Origin: Pempheris klunzingeri
Taxonomy: Eukaryota > Chordata > Actinopteri > Acropomatiformes > Pempheridae
Reading direction: 5' to 3'
DNA length: 64,000 bases
Assembly: GCF_042242105.1 (NCBI RefSeq)
Contig: NC_092013.1
Location: 10,351,618 to 10,415,617, forward strand
The notes below the pieces were generated by a model. The model did not search any database, was not told where the DNA came from, and worked only from the letters and a program-made list of their open reading frames with translations. Each line of letters starts with the position of its first letter. Within the stretch, counting starts at the first letter, position 1. The translations under genes were made by a program, and so were the position numbers. Below, piece after piece: positions 47,454-60,200 of this stretch.

Positions 47454-48450
47454 CTAACACATGAAGCAAAAATATGAGTGAGCAGGTGAAATAAAAAAGA
47501 CAATGATTTAATGTGAACTTAAAAACACCTTGTCCTCTTTACCAAATGCATTTATTTGTAGCTATATTTGTATTTAAATGTACAGTATAAGTGTGACAGA
47601 GTTAGGACCTAAACAAACACTTTTCCGCTCTATTTCCGCTCTCTATTTTTGCCTCATCTTAAGTGGTTTCTTATCTTATCTGAGGAATTTGTCTGAGAGG
47701 GTTAAACTGATCAGGGTACAGGACAACATCAAATCCCACGCTGAAGTCTGAAGATTAAGTTCAGTTCATTTTATCTCATATCTAATCTATAAAACACAAC
47801 AGGACTTGATTTTTTTATGGATACTGCCACAGAAACTACCAGAATAGACCTTGATGAGCACAAGATGAAAAAAATAAAAAGAACTGTTTATAAAGTTTAT
47901 ACCGCAGCTGCAGCTTGTTTAATTTTGATGGACTTGGCATCGAAAATTCACACTAGTCTGTGCCTCGCTGTGTGTGCATTCTCCAAATTAGAAAGCACTG
48001 TTGCATAAATAGCAGCAAAATGTTGTCAGCACATGAGCTAAATGAGCACAAGTCAGGACACGTTTTCTTAACCATGGCTGAGAAGGACTTATCCTCACTT
48101 CAGTTTTTAAGACAAATGAACACGACAGTGTTCAGATTATAGAATGAGCAGCAACAATGAGTAAATAGCAAATCATTTATTCCAGATTTACATGAAAGAA
48201 TCAGGTTAATATTGCAAAACTGCATAAATGGAGAGGTTTGACTGAAGCAAATTAAAAATCATCTGGCACAGATACTGAGGTTTCAGCATGTATACAATAT
48301 TCTGACTTTCAGATGAGGTCTTCTTGGGTCTCACTCTTACTCAGCATATGTGAATGTGTATAATAATTACAAGTAGCCAAAGTTTATACATGCACGTTTT
48401 TAGGATTGAAGCTTGTTATTTCCATCCACTGGAAGAATGAAGACACTCAC

Positions 48451-48513
48451 TTTATCAACACTGTATCCCAGAAGTTGTTCAGTCCTCTCTTGCACTTTTG
48501 CCAAAGTCTTCAT
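48451..48513 (-). other. putative alternative first coding exon of arhgef25
   Basis: ATG at 48513 with A at -3, an in-frame TGA 18 bases upstream, 21 codons beginning MKTLAKVQERTEQLLGY, and a strong donor GATAAA|GTGAGT. It ends in phase 0, which matches the phase 0 start of the 47453-47348 exon. Together they encode 56 residues that would replace the palmitoylated N-terminus. No 5' leader boundary can be seen. Confidence 0.45.
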
Positions 48514-51048
48514 TTTGCATCCGTCGCTTCAGTTTTTCATTGAGTTTGTCCTAATGTGTCTCATTCTTGTCCCCTCTTTTAAGCATCCATGCCTGATCCT
48601 TTTAATTTAATCAGAATGTAGAAATTAACTAGAAATGGCTTCAGAAAAAGATCTCTGCCATGCTGCCTGATGTTTAACAGAAGGACAAAAGTAGGTGATC
48701 TGTGCTTTGCACCAGATCTTTTTCTCCTCTGAGCAGACGAATTGGACAGCTGTCCAATTTCAGAGGGATCTGTCCTCAGGCCGCTCTGGATAAGAGGGGG
48801 TCAATCTGTCCAGACAGGTCCAGCCATGTCCCACAGGTCCCATACGCTAGTTTCAGGAAATGACCATACCCAAAGCAGGAGGTTTAACAAAACTTTAACT
48901 AACTTAAGTGTTTAATTACAGACCATACTGCCTATAAGAACTTTTCCTCTTTTTATTTTTGTTTGTTTTGTTTCATTCACTTCCAACTTTTGTTCCAGTT
49001 TGTACACTTAAAGACTGCACCACAAGTACTAAAGAGGACCCAAACAAATACTTAAATCCTCACTTCACAGAACGATGGATCTCAGATTAAAATCACGTTA
49101 ATGCAGTTTGCACATTCCTGATATTCAGGACACAGATATAACTGTATCAGTTTCAGTTTCACTCTATTATGACCAAATTAGAAAGGCTGAAGTCAGATTA
49201 GAGTGTGTGAGAGATCCCCATCCTGTGGTAAATCTGAGAACCAACATGACTCAGCCTCAGCTGCTGCTGCTGTTCTGTGATACGACTTTTGCTGCTGTTT
49301 GGTCCCATCTGTTCAGGGTACATCTGATGGGATTTGATCGTCCTTTAGTCAGTCTTAACAATTAATTAGATTCCTCTGGCCTAAGCAGCTTACAGTTGAC
49401 ATTTTATACATTTAAAATTGGATTAATTACTTATTTCTGGATGGAATACAAAATACTGTCGGTGATTTGTATATTTTAACGAGGAATTTGTGCATAAATG
49501 CATATTTATTCATTCAAGACAGAAAACAAGGTGTGGTTGTTGTTGTCGTCCGATTGTTCTAATTGATTCTCTCACAACTTTACCTTTCCATGCTCCTCTT
49601 ATCATGTTCTCATTTATTTTTCAGACAAAACATCTCATCCTGATTTGTGCCATTTTATTGTGGGTGCCTGTGAAAGTTCTGCAAGAAACTTTCTGTAGTT
49701 TAGCCACATAAAAAAACTGGTATAAGCACCAGGTAGAGTATGGACAACACTGGCGTTGTGCTGAGAACGACAGTGGCCAGAGTAGTGCGTAATCCTCTCC
49801 ATAAAGCTGTTGTAAGTGGGATGAGCTAAGCACAGAGTCTTCACATATAGACACACAGTATCTATATACGAAGACTGTGCCAAGACTCCTCCTCTCAGTT
49901 TTATGTCATCACGACAACATGTGGGATGGAATGGGTAGAGTACCTCTATTTACGAGCCCAGGAGGAAGCTGTGACCTCCCAGATGCTCTGAAAACACAGT
50001 AGGAGTGTTGGAGGAAGTCCGAAGTCGTCCAGAAGAAGTCACAAAGGTGTGGTGTACATTGGCCAACACGTGGGTGCATCTACATTCACAGCTGATTGAT
50101 CACCTTGTATGGTAAGTGTATGATATTAATGGTCATATATCAGCGTCCGTTAGTTTGACCAAAGTGAATGTACGTACTGTCTGTGATGACGAAGGACGGT
50201 AGATGCTGCAGCTCTGAATTTTCACTTCTTTATTTTGGTTTCATGACTTATGGTTTCGCAATGGTCTGTGACATAAAAAAATTTGACATGTCTGTTCTCA
50301 AACATTTTTCATAGTAAGAAATGTTTTCTTTAAAAACACAGTCGTAACAACTAATGTCGTGAAAATATATTTAAAAAAAAATTATGTTTTGAATATTCAC
50401 AAATATTCACCCTTCTGCTGGTTTGATTTCACAGTGTCAGGAACACTTGAGTGGACTGTAAACATTTCCATATGATTACATACAAGCATCAGCGATAGTA
50501 GAAATACTTCAAAATCATATATTAGCTTCATAAAGCAGCAGTTGAGCCACAACCTGAGTTGACCAGTGCCACATGCGACTGAGGTTATTCTGAGGTGGGT
50601 TGTTCCTCATTTAGCAATCCTGTATGTTCAGCAGGGCTTTTAGATGCTGATCCAGTTACTCAACAGTAAAGGCACACTGAGCTCATAACACACTAATAAT
50701 CCCTGACTGACAGACTCATGTTAACCTTTGTCAATCTGACAATATGCAAACTTCTGATCTTTCAATGCAGCAGATCTAAAGCTGTATATATACATCATGT
50801 TTAATCAACGACTTAATGTCTACAATGATGAGATGATTTTAACTTTGCATTATGTGTAATTACAGAGAGCTTTCTAAAGAGGAAAGATTCATCCTCTCTG
50901 AGTTTCTACCTCTAGAGCAGACCTGATTGGATGTTTTTTGCTACACACAGAAGCCAGTGCCTTCTACTGGACTATTTTCTATTTTTTGATTGTCTCGCAG
51001 ATGTAGCCAAAGGATACAGTCTCATCTCACCTGTTCTGCTGTTGGAAG
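48514..51048. other. intergenic region between arhgef25 and ankrd33 (head-to-head)
   Basis: No gene recognised. It must hold the ankrd33 promoter and leader and probably the distal arhgef25 promoter. TTGTCTCGCAG ending at 51000 would be a plausible acceptor for the ankrd33 first coding exon, with about 48 bases of leader before the ATG. Confidence 0.4.
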
Positions 51049-54000
51049 ATGGCCACTGCAGCAGAGGACCCCCACCTGGGCTCAGGCCCTGATGAGGATG
51101 ACGAGTCTGTGTCGGGGAGCGAGTCCGACTCAGACAGCATCCTCTCTGATGACTCGGTGCTTCCAGTCTACACGTCTGAGATGACAAACGGACGTACAGC
51201 AGCAACACTGTACCAAGCATGCGCCCGTAATGAACCCGTCTCTCTGCAGAAAGTTCTGGAGAGAGGGGTCACAAAAGAGGAGGCCATGGAGGTGGACATC
51301 AATGGTTGGGTGAGACTGTTATTCATAACGGTGTTAATTCAGAACCTGTATTTCACAGCTCCTGTCTGCTGAAGTGTCTAAAACCCTCCCACTGTCATCG
51401 ACTATTACCAACAGAATGGCTTGATGGTGGCTTGCTGCAAAGGTTTCGTGGACATTGTTTATGGGCTTCACGGCTGTCCCTTCATTGACATAAATCACCA
51501 GGACAATGAAGGCAACACTGCTCTGATAATTGCATCCCAAGCAGGTAGGTTGTGCAGACACACCAAACACTGACAAAACAAAAAAACAAAGCAAAGGTCG
51601 AGTTCATTGGATAAAACAGTAAAGTACAACACGAACAACTGAGCTGCCTCAATAATGGTGTAATTCGCCAGTAGCAATCATCACATGTGGCAATATGGGA
51701 CTTATATAGACTGAAACTGGCAGACTTTATCATTTCAGTTCATCTTGATGCAAAACACCATCTGAGTCAAGTGAATTGAGACTTTTGTGAGCAGCGAAAC
51801 CAGTGTTCAAATGTTACACATTCTCCAGCACACTTTGTTGATCTGTCCTCTGTTTTTATCTCCAGGTCATATCAACACAGTCATGTACCTCCTAAACTAC
51901 TATCCTGGTATAGAAACTGAAATAATTGATTGTCGAGGTTTCACAGCCCTCATCAAAGCTGCAATGACCGGCCGTAATGACATCGTGGCTGCCCTTGTGA
52001 TGGCTGGTACGTAAGAGCTGAAGCACAGCTATGATTCTTCTGGCACAGATGATTTCAATGATTCATTATGTTTTTTGTTTGTTTGCTTTAAGACATATTT
52101 ACCATTTTTCTTAATTTCCCACTTTTTGTCATTAGAGTCTGCTATTTTAGTTAATTTTGATCACATTTTTGCATAATGTTAGCGTTCTTTCTGAAAATGT
52201 ACACATTCTGGAATTGCTGGCACCATACTAATACATCACATGTTGTTCATTGATAGAACATTATACCTAAAAAGGTAATTTTATATTGCACATTAATTTT
52301 GACTTGAATACAGTAAAGACAACCGCTCAGATGCATTTCAAGGCCTAACTTTTACAAACCCAATTCTCTGCACTCATACAGGAGCTGCTGTACAATGATA
52401 TTAATAGGTCTTTTTTGAAACCCTGTCATGAGCTCATTAACCAGGACTCCAAATGAGCAGTTACAGCACTGGTGGTGAGAATAGCTGAGCCCGCGGTTTA
52501 CCTGTCCATATTTGAAGTCAGCTAGCTATGTTTGCGAGTGAATGTGCTAGTGACGCCAGGCTGGTTTAAGGGATCATTCTGAGGACATTACACATCTTAC
52601 CACACCCTCCAGTAATCTCTGATTTACGGGTCTTGAAGGGTGGTTGTAGATTAGCCACTTTCATGGCTATGTTTAGACTGCACGTTTTCCTAAAATCACT
52701 GCCAGTCAGATTTGTCTAACTGCAAATAACTGCTATTTTCTTTACGGATTAATCAGCTTTTATTTTCATGATTAATTGCTCGAACTTGTAGTCTGTGAAA
52801 TGTTAAATAATGCTGAAAAATGGTCATTTCTCAGAGCTGAAAATGATGTCTGCAGTTTGCTTGTTTTGTCCAAGTAACAATGCAAAACATTAAGATTTCT
52901 AATTTACTGTCATATATGATAAAGAAAAACAACAACTCGTCACTGAATCATTTTCTTTCAATCTACTGATTAATTAATTGACCAATAATTGCACCTCTAT
53001 CTCACAGCTAAGGTCCTCCCATAGACTATATAAAACAGGGATGGACAATCTGAATAAACTGACATGTAGCTCAGTAATAATGACGTTACTTATACTATAA
53101 TAATAATATAATTACTAATATAAACATAAATAATACTTACTATATTTCATATATTTGCTGGTGATGTTACAGTATTGTCATTACTACAGTAGGACCTGAT
53201 CACTGTGTGACAGACCTGTCCAGCTGAAAACTAACTGGCTGAACTTTCGATTAGATGTCATTAGTTGTTGTACCTCTCTCCAGTTTTAATATATGGAATT
53301 AATTTAACATTATTTTATTGAAAATCAATCAAAAATCAATCTGTATATTTAAATATGTAGACATTATGTTGGTAATGCTGTAAAGGTGGTTTATTGTAAG
53401 GCTCTAATTGCTGCCTAAACAAACCTGTGCCAACAGGCCTTTTTCATTTTGACATGTTGAAAAAGTATAGATGTAAATAAATCAATGACTGAATTTCATT
53501 TAGCTGTTTCGGTTTGAGAGTCGAGGTATTGTGCATGCTGTCTCACTGTGATGACTTACTGAGACACTCGAATACAAGAGAGTCGTTGTTATGTTATTAT
53601 TAACACCTGCGTTTTGCCTTTTTGGTGAGTTTTGGTGGTTTTGTCACTTTATAGCAGAGAATATACAGGTGTGATTAATCATGACAAACAGCTACAGGGC
53701 CTGGGGTGTGTGCATGCCGCTTGACTAATATGGCATACTGAAACACCATCTCTCTCTAAAGTGGACTAGAGCTATGATTAATAATGACACCTGCGCTTTT
53801 CCTGCTATGAAAAGCCAGAATGGCAACCATTAAAAGGGCCTATCAGCTCTCTGCTAATCTGAATAACGTGAAAAAAAGATGAATGCATTATTCATTTGAA
53901 AATTATACCTCTGCTAATTCCTTATCTTTATTTCCAGGGGCTGACCTAAATGCAGTAGACCCCACAAAAGGAAAATGTGCTCGGGAATGGGCGCTGAAAA

Positions 54001-54779
54001 CAGGTCGCTATGAGACCTTGCATCGTCTCCGCCGCCTTAATCTGCGGCCGAGGGCAGAGCAGTTCTGTGAGAGTTATGTCCCTGAGTGGCCTGAGCTCAA
54101 GGAGAGGGTGGAGAAAGCCACAGCTGAGAAAAGTGCCAGGGAAAAAATTACCCAGCGGATCAAAAACACATTTGGATTCAGATTTCCTCGTGACCCCGAG
54201 GACAATGGGTGCTTGGACCACATGGTGCGCATGACCACCAGTGTCCATAGTCCCCTAATTTCAACTGGATGCCGTCCGCTCTGCCCTACGAGCCCTCCTG
54301 AGGTGGGGAAGAGGCGTCTGGCTGTGCCAGAGCTGGTAAAGAAACACCCACCTAAGGAGTTAGAGGAAGGCTCCGTGTGCCACAGCACCGGCTCAGTATC
54401 ACACATCATTCCCACAATCCACTCTGCAGAGTCCATCAATGCATCGTGCTGCGCTGAAAGTGAGCGGCGAAGCAGCATCCTCTTAACTGCTTCCAACAAA
54501 GTTGCATCTACATTTATTCCCCGCAGCATGGCGAGAAGGAACAGCGTGTTCCCCTCCGGCTGCATCCCAAAGATCAACGTCAACAGGCCCACAGAGTCAA
54601 CGCCAAAGAAACAAAAGAAGAAGAAGATGGACAAGGGCTTCCTGGAGCCACCCAAGTGGAAATACAAGGAGATCAAGGATGAGAAAAAGAAGGACAAGAA
54701 GAGAGCAGAGAAAGAAAAGGCAGACAAAGATAAAAATGAAAAGAAAAAAGAAAAACAGAGCAAGAGGGCCAAAAAATAA
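51049..54779 (+). CDS. ankrd33: ankyrin repeat domain 33 protein, complete
   Basis: The mammalian orthologue is a retina/photoreceptor ankyrin protein described as a transcriptional regulator; function here is inferred by orthology. Exons: 51049-51309, 51415-51544, 51866-52006, 53938-54779; phases agree and give 457 residues. The N-terminus is acidic and Ser-rich (GSESDSDSILSDDS). Ankyrin repeats occupy roughly residues 60-200: NGLMVACCKGFVDIV, DNEGNTALIIASQAGHINTV, GFTALIKAAMTGRNDIVAAL, then AGADLNAVDPTKGKCAREWA. The block LDHMVRMTTSVHSP and the tail PPKWKYKEIKDEKKK match the mammalian protein. The last about 60 residues are extremely Lys-rich and could serve as nuclear localisation or nucleic-acid contact. 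The third intron (52007-53937) is the longest. Start context is GAAGATGG. Confidence 0.93.
52007..53937 (+). other. ankrd33: ankrd33 intron 3
   Basis: AT-rich, no exon or clear repeat recognised. It ends in a TTTATTTCCAG acceptor. Confidence 0.6.
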
Positions 54780-55019
54780 GAGATTAAAAAGGGGGCTGCT
54801 CTGCTGTACAAATCATCCCTTCTGAGAACAATATGCTTTTTAAAAATGTGCTCTACTCAGGGATTGAAACTGTCAAACCAAATATTTTGGAAACATTCAG
54901 CAAATATTGAACCTATGACCTAAAGGGCAAATAGGTTAGAGAGGAAACATTATTTTCCTTCCTAAAACCTGAGATGAGGACTGCAAAGCCTCTTTGGGAG
55001 GAGTTTCTAAGATTACATA

Positions 55020-55684
55020 CAGTACTGTGCAAAAGTATTATGCAGGGATGAAGAAATGTTGTAAAGTTGTTGTAAAATTTAATTGTTCATTTTTATCAAT
55101 TGACAAAAATTGCAAAGTGAGCAAACAGAAGAACACTCTAAATCAAATCAATACTTGGTGTAACCACCCTTTGCATTCAATGCAGCATCAATTCTTCTTG
55201 GTACATTTGCACACAGTTTTCGAAGGGACTCAGCAGGTAGGTACATTTTGACTCAGTCCAGAGAACCTGCTGCCAGTTCTTATGTTTTCATGCATAATTG
55301 AATCGCTTGGCCATGTTTCCATGTCAGAGGTTTGGGTTTTTGGCTGCAATTCTTCCATGAAGACTTCTGCGGACAGTAGATGGGTGTACCAGGGTCCCAC
55401 TGGTTTCTGCTAATTCTGAGCTGATGGCACTGCTGGACATCTCCCGATTTCGAAGGGAAACAAGCATAATGTGTCTTTCATCTGCTGCACTAAGTTTCAC
55501 TAAGTTTGCTGTTTTGAAGGCAAAGGGTGGTCACACCAATAATTGATTTGATTTAGATTTTTCTTCTGTTCACTGACTTCAATTTGGTAAATCGACAGAA
55601 AGAAACAATTAAATGTTATATTTTTGAAAGCATTCTTATTTTACAGAATTGTTCACACCTGCCTAAGACTTTTGCACAGCACTG
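55020..55684 (-). mobile_element. decayed Tc1/mariner-type transposon with terminal inverted repeats
   Basis: Ends CAGTACTGTGCAAAAGT and, reversed, CAGTGCTGTGCAAAAGT, matching at all but one position and flanked by TA on both sides (55018-55019 and 55685-55686), the Tc1/mariner target duplication. On the minus strand near 55500-55330 a frame reads LSAADERHIMLVSLRNREMS, then STVRRSLHGRIAAKNP, the helix-turn-helix part of a Tc1-like transposase. Stops follow, and at about 665 bp the element is too short for the catalytic domain, so it is inactive. It lies downstream of ankrd33, possibly in its 3' UTR. Confidence 0.85.
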
Positions 55685-55739
55685 TATATTTTGAGTTAGG
55701 ATAGAAAAAGTTTATTTTTTGATGAAAATATTTACTGTA

Positions 55740-55745
55740 AATAAA
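55740..55745 (+). terminator. candidate polyadenylation signal downstream of ankrd33
   Basis: AATAAA about 960 bases after the ankrd33 stop, just past the Tc1-like element. If used, the transposon relic is part of the ankrd33 3' UTR. Not proven. Confidence 0.25.
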
Positions 55746-56244
55746 CATATGGAGTCAAAACAGAAGAGGACCTTTTGACCATGAAACCCATGTTTACTGA
55801 GTGAGTTTCACAGATGCTAAAGCATTTTGGCATTTACGGTACCTACCTCATCTTTCATAACAAAAAACAAAAACCTCAGGCAGACACATTGTATGTAGAC
55901 AGAATACTCCTATGCAAGACCTAAATATGTTCATACATGCATACGCTATAGCTCATTTAAATAAGTGGCATTTGTTGTTATTTTTGTAAATAGCTAGCCA
56001 AAAATCAAATGTAAATACTGTACAATGTGTGTCTAACATGCATCAAAATGGAGGAGCTGTTTAATCCTCAGGCTCAGTTCTAAGTTTTATTACCATTTTC
56101 TGATATTGCCAATAACACATCAATAATCACATGACATCTCCTGCTTTTATTAACTCTATGAGTGTATGGATTCAATTAGCTTGAAGTTATAATAAATATA
56201 GGACAGTGAACGTTTCCATTAAATCAATTCATTCGTTGGTGTTT

Positions 56245-56640
56245 AAAGCTGCACTAGTCAATGTTTTCATATTGACAATGGATGAAACGAAGTGAATGGT
56301 GTCGCTCAGAGTGATGAACCCACGATGAGTTACCATCAAACTCTGCAGTCTCCATCAGAGCTGTGGAGGTTTTCCTGCCTAGTTGTTTTGGTTTTCCTGC
56401 CTTCAACTCCACTCTCAGATGAACCCAGTGTCTCAATCAACAGCTAAAGAGCCAGATATTTTTCTTAGGGGATTGTTGAGACCAAAACAGAGCTAAAAGC
56501 AGAGCGAATATTGGACTTCTCCAATTGATGCAAACTCTAAATGAGTGCTGATGTTCCTGTATTGTATTCAAAAAAAATTCTGTGGCCAGAAAACATACAA
56601 AAAATGTAAAAAAAATCTTTTCTCCTCTCTTGCTTTTGGA
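56245..56640. repeat. probable interspersed fish repeat
   Basis: Opens TTAAAGCTGCACTAGTCAAT and contains GAGACCAAAACAGAGCTAAA and GCAGAGCGAATATTGGACTT, blocks of a common non-coding teleost repeat. No coding capacity. Limits approximate. Confidence 0.5.
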
Positions 56641-56965
56641 CATTTCCTCCCATCCACAAGAAACTCAAGGCGTGCATGAACCTTTTTAAGTCAAGTTTAC
56701 AGCTCGGTCTTAAAATATTCCACCTTTTCTCCCAAATTTGACAAATTTCTAAAAAGCAGAATTCAAGTTTTTCATCATCATCTTCCAGCTGAAATAAATC
56801 AGTATAAATGGGGACATTTTACTAAAACAGTACCTCCCTTATGTCCTCCTAGATTAAACAGCAAACCAATGTCCTTTCTTCTCTGGAGTGTATGTATGTG
56901 ATTTATGTCATATTAAAGCATCCTGTCTGTCACATCCAGGATTACAGTTTATCCTCACCATTAAC

Positions 56966-57019
<54 letters not shown>
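56966..57019. repeat. (GATA)n tetranucleotide repeat
   Basis: About 13 GATA units, ending GATGGATAG, roughly 180 bases upstream of the acvr1b start codon. Confidence 0.95.
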
Positions 57020-57174
57020 GGATAGCTCTCTTTAATCCCCTCTCTCTCTCTCTGTGTGCTGCTGCCTGCTGGTGGAGTATGTTAGTAAACTACCTCTGAG
57101 CACTGACAGCCTGGTTAGCTGTCATCATCACGCTTCGCCACATCTAGCTTAACGTTAGCTAACTAAACGCGTTA

Positions 57175-57209
57175 ATGCGATGAGCCGGGACTTCATTGAC
57201 CATGGCTAA
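57175..57209 (+). promoter_or_regulatory. two upstream start codons at acvr1b
   Basis: ATG at 57175 opens a minimal reading frame (ATG CGA TGA). ATG at 57180 opens a nine-codon frame that ends with TAA at 57209, overlapping the acvr1b start at 57202. Both are out of frame with the receptor. They matter only if transcription starts upstream of 57175, which I cannot see. Confidence 0.45.
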
Positions 57210-60200
57210 CCTGCGGATTTCCTTAGCCGTCGTGGTTGTTCAGGCCGTCCTGTACAGAGGCTGCCAGGGTGAGTAACTAATTGTTTTGTTTTTGTTCACG
57301 GGGCTCAGTGCCGCTGCCAGCATCGAGGCGAAGGACTGTGGAGCTAGCCGACGCTAGCTAGCTGCTAGCTAACGTTAGCTAGTTTAGCCTAACGACAAAA
57401 TGCATTGACCCATAGATTGGAAACCAGGTCAGCCTTCGTTTTAACAGACATGGATGTTATTTAAACGGCTTTAACGTAAATGTAGCAAACACAAGGTGTC
57501 TCACCGTCTCCGTGTCGCTGTCGGGCTAGTGAAGCTAGTCTGAAACAGCAGTTTAAAGGTGTGTTTGGGGCGCGTGGACTGACAGCTCAGTGAGTGCTGT
57601 TACTGTAAACAGAGCTACTCCTGCATGGACAGCACATTTTGTAGTACTGGTCATTTTACTGTTGCTGTTTGCTGTTACACAGCTAAAATGATTAATTATC
57701 TGTTTGCGTGACAGTAATGCTATCCATTGAGACGGTGGACCTGAAGTTAGATAATGGTGCCATGAGGATTTATATTACTGCGTGTGTCAAGCTTTCAGAG
57801 AGCTCAAATGTTCATGTACTCAGATTAATCGTAGGCAACACACTAGTAATCTGATATCTACTGCATCCAGACTCAGATATGGAGATGAAACTCTTTTTTA
57901 CAGTGATGCTATAAAGATAGATAATACACGCTTGTTAATATGGTGTATTATACTAAGTTTCCTTCTATGTGATGGTAGATTATTTCACAGTTTGTTTATG
58001 ATTTGGAGTCTGGTGTTTGCACTCAATGTCTAAGATAGTTTCATCTCCATTATTTCACTTTTATGTATAGTAAATTGGATTATATTAAACAGTAGGTTAA
58101 TAACTTGTGGGGCTTATTTGATGGAATGTCTTTAAAGAAATCCTTACTTACTGATTTAAGTTATGGATGTAGGGCTTTGCAGACTATCTCCTTAATTAAT
58201 TTATCTTTTTTTTTAATCTGTTAGTCCTCAGAAAATAGTGGGGAAATGGGTATTATAAGACAGGGAAAAAAAGAGATTACATTTTTCCACGAAGTGGCAA
58301 ATCCTCGCATTTTAGAAGTGGAAACTAGATAATCTTTGGTGTGTTTGCTTGAAGAATGACTGATATAATTTTGGTTTTATTTTCTCTCAAATCAATCAGT
58401 CTATCATCAGAAACAGATATTGACGGACAGAGAAACAGATATTAAAGGAACACATGCCACAATGTAAATAGTTGACAATTTTTGTCATGAAAAGGTACAA
58501 ATCATCAAAACCCACAACTTTGGGGACAAAATCATGTCAAGAAATGTGGAAACTGCTCCCTCTCTTTTCCTCAGTCAGTGCAGTCTCTGTAATAGTGCTA
58601 CTAACACATCTTAACAGTGATACAAGCCATTTCTCTACATCCCTACACAGTCTGCTGTATTGAGATGTTACTTCTTTTCCTCTTTATTTTAAAGGCATGG
58701 AACATGAAGTTGTTGTTTGTGGTGTCAAACAAACATTGTGCTCTGGTTGAAAACAGAAAAACTGCAGCAAAGGTGACAGAGCAGCTGAATTCTAGTGGTG
58801 AAATGAGCTTTATGTACTTTACTGTTGCCTTTTTACCAGGATTGAACTGCAGTGGTCAGTATTGGCTGTATTTCGGCATGGAGGATTCCCACTCTTTTAT
58901 TCTCTGAGGCCTCCTTTGTGATTTTGAAACAATCAGCCCAACGTGGATTAGAGTTGTTATTTTCATAGCTATGGAAAGTCTGAAATAAAGTCTGTCTCAT
59001 TACATGTTTAGTCAGCGTTTATCTTCCTTATTTCTGGTCTAGTTGTTTTGTTTCTTGTATTTGACAACCAGCATCTGCCAAGTAGGTGTTGACATTGCGT
59101 GAGTCAGTACCACAGAAAAGATGTTGTAACGCATCAACTCTACATTTCTCCTGCCTGACGCAGATGACACTGAAGTCCGGCTGCATGTGTGTGGGTTTTT
59201 TAACAAACACATCCAGCACACAGGATCAAGCAAGGTCATTTTCTGTGGAGAACCCACCGGGGGGCTTTTTGGAAATTACTGGAATGTCACATCATGTCTG
59301 TGTCTTAATAACATTACTGAATTTCAGGGAGGAAGTCTCGGTTTCTTGTTAGACAAATTACAGTCACAACTGATCATTTAATCTCTACTCCTACATGCCC
59401 TCACATAAACTCTCCACCCATCCTCCCAAAGCCCCTGCCGCCCTAACACACCCCACCTCAAACACTTCCTCTACTTCCTGACCTCACCAGTGCCATCTTC
59501 TGCCTCTCTCTCTCTCTCTCTCTCTCTCCTGACCTCTCTAGCTTGTCTTTGCAGGACATTAGTCATCAAAAACACTTTCGCTTAGTACTTGAAATTTTGC
59601 TGCAAAGGTTTTCTCTCAAACCTCATCAAGTAGCTGCCTCACACAGGTCTCACACAAACCAAATTAATCATTTTTAGCAACTAAAAAACTGAGAAGTCAT
59701 CCTAAAGAAACCACAATAGCAGTTCATCACTGACAGAATATTTACTAGTTATTGTCCTTTATGTTTTGGGGCTGCATGTAAGGATATGTTCCTTGTTGTT
59801 TGTAAATCTAAAGCTTTTGATGTTATGCCTACGGTTAGTATTGGCTGTAACTTCCCTCTACTGCACAGGCGGTGTGCTGTAAATTCCTCCACAGCTGAAT
59901 AGAAAATAATGTACTAATATGTAAAGTACTCAAAGATTTCACTTACTGTAGATGTTTTGTAACAAAATATTCACACTTTGCACACGCAGTATTTGTTTGC
60001 AATGCTTGCAGACAGTTTAGTATTAAACTATTATTTTTCACACTGTGTTTCGTACTCTGTTCCATCTGTGCAGCTCTGTGGTGTAACTGCACTACTGCCC
60101 TGTGTGAGAAGACCGGCTCCCAGTGTGAGACCGATGGAGCCTGTATGGCATCCACTTCCTTCATTGATGGCGAGGAGCAGCACATCCGTATCTGCATCAC

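Noticed and set aside
54074-54811. A 245-codon minus-strand open frame
   Set aside because: It is the antisense of the lysine- and serine-rich last exon of ankrd33; the Phe/Leu/Ser-rich translation comes from reading AAG/AAA codons backwards.
56966-57019. Regular direct repeats considered as a CRISPR array
   Set aside because: They are a simple GATA microsatellite with no spacers, in a vertebrate genome.
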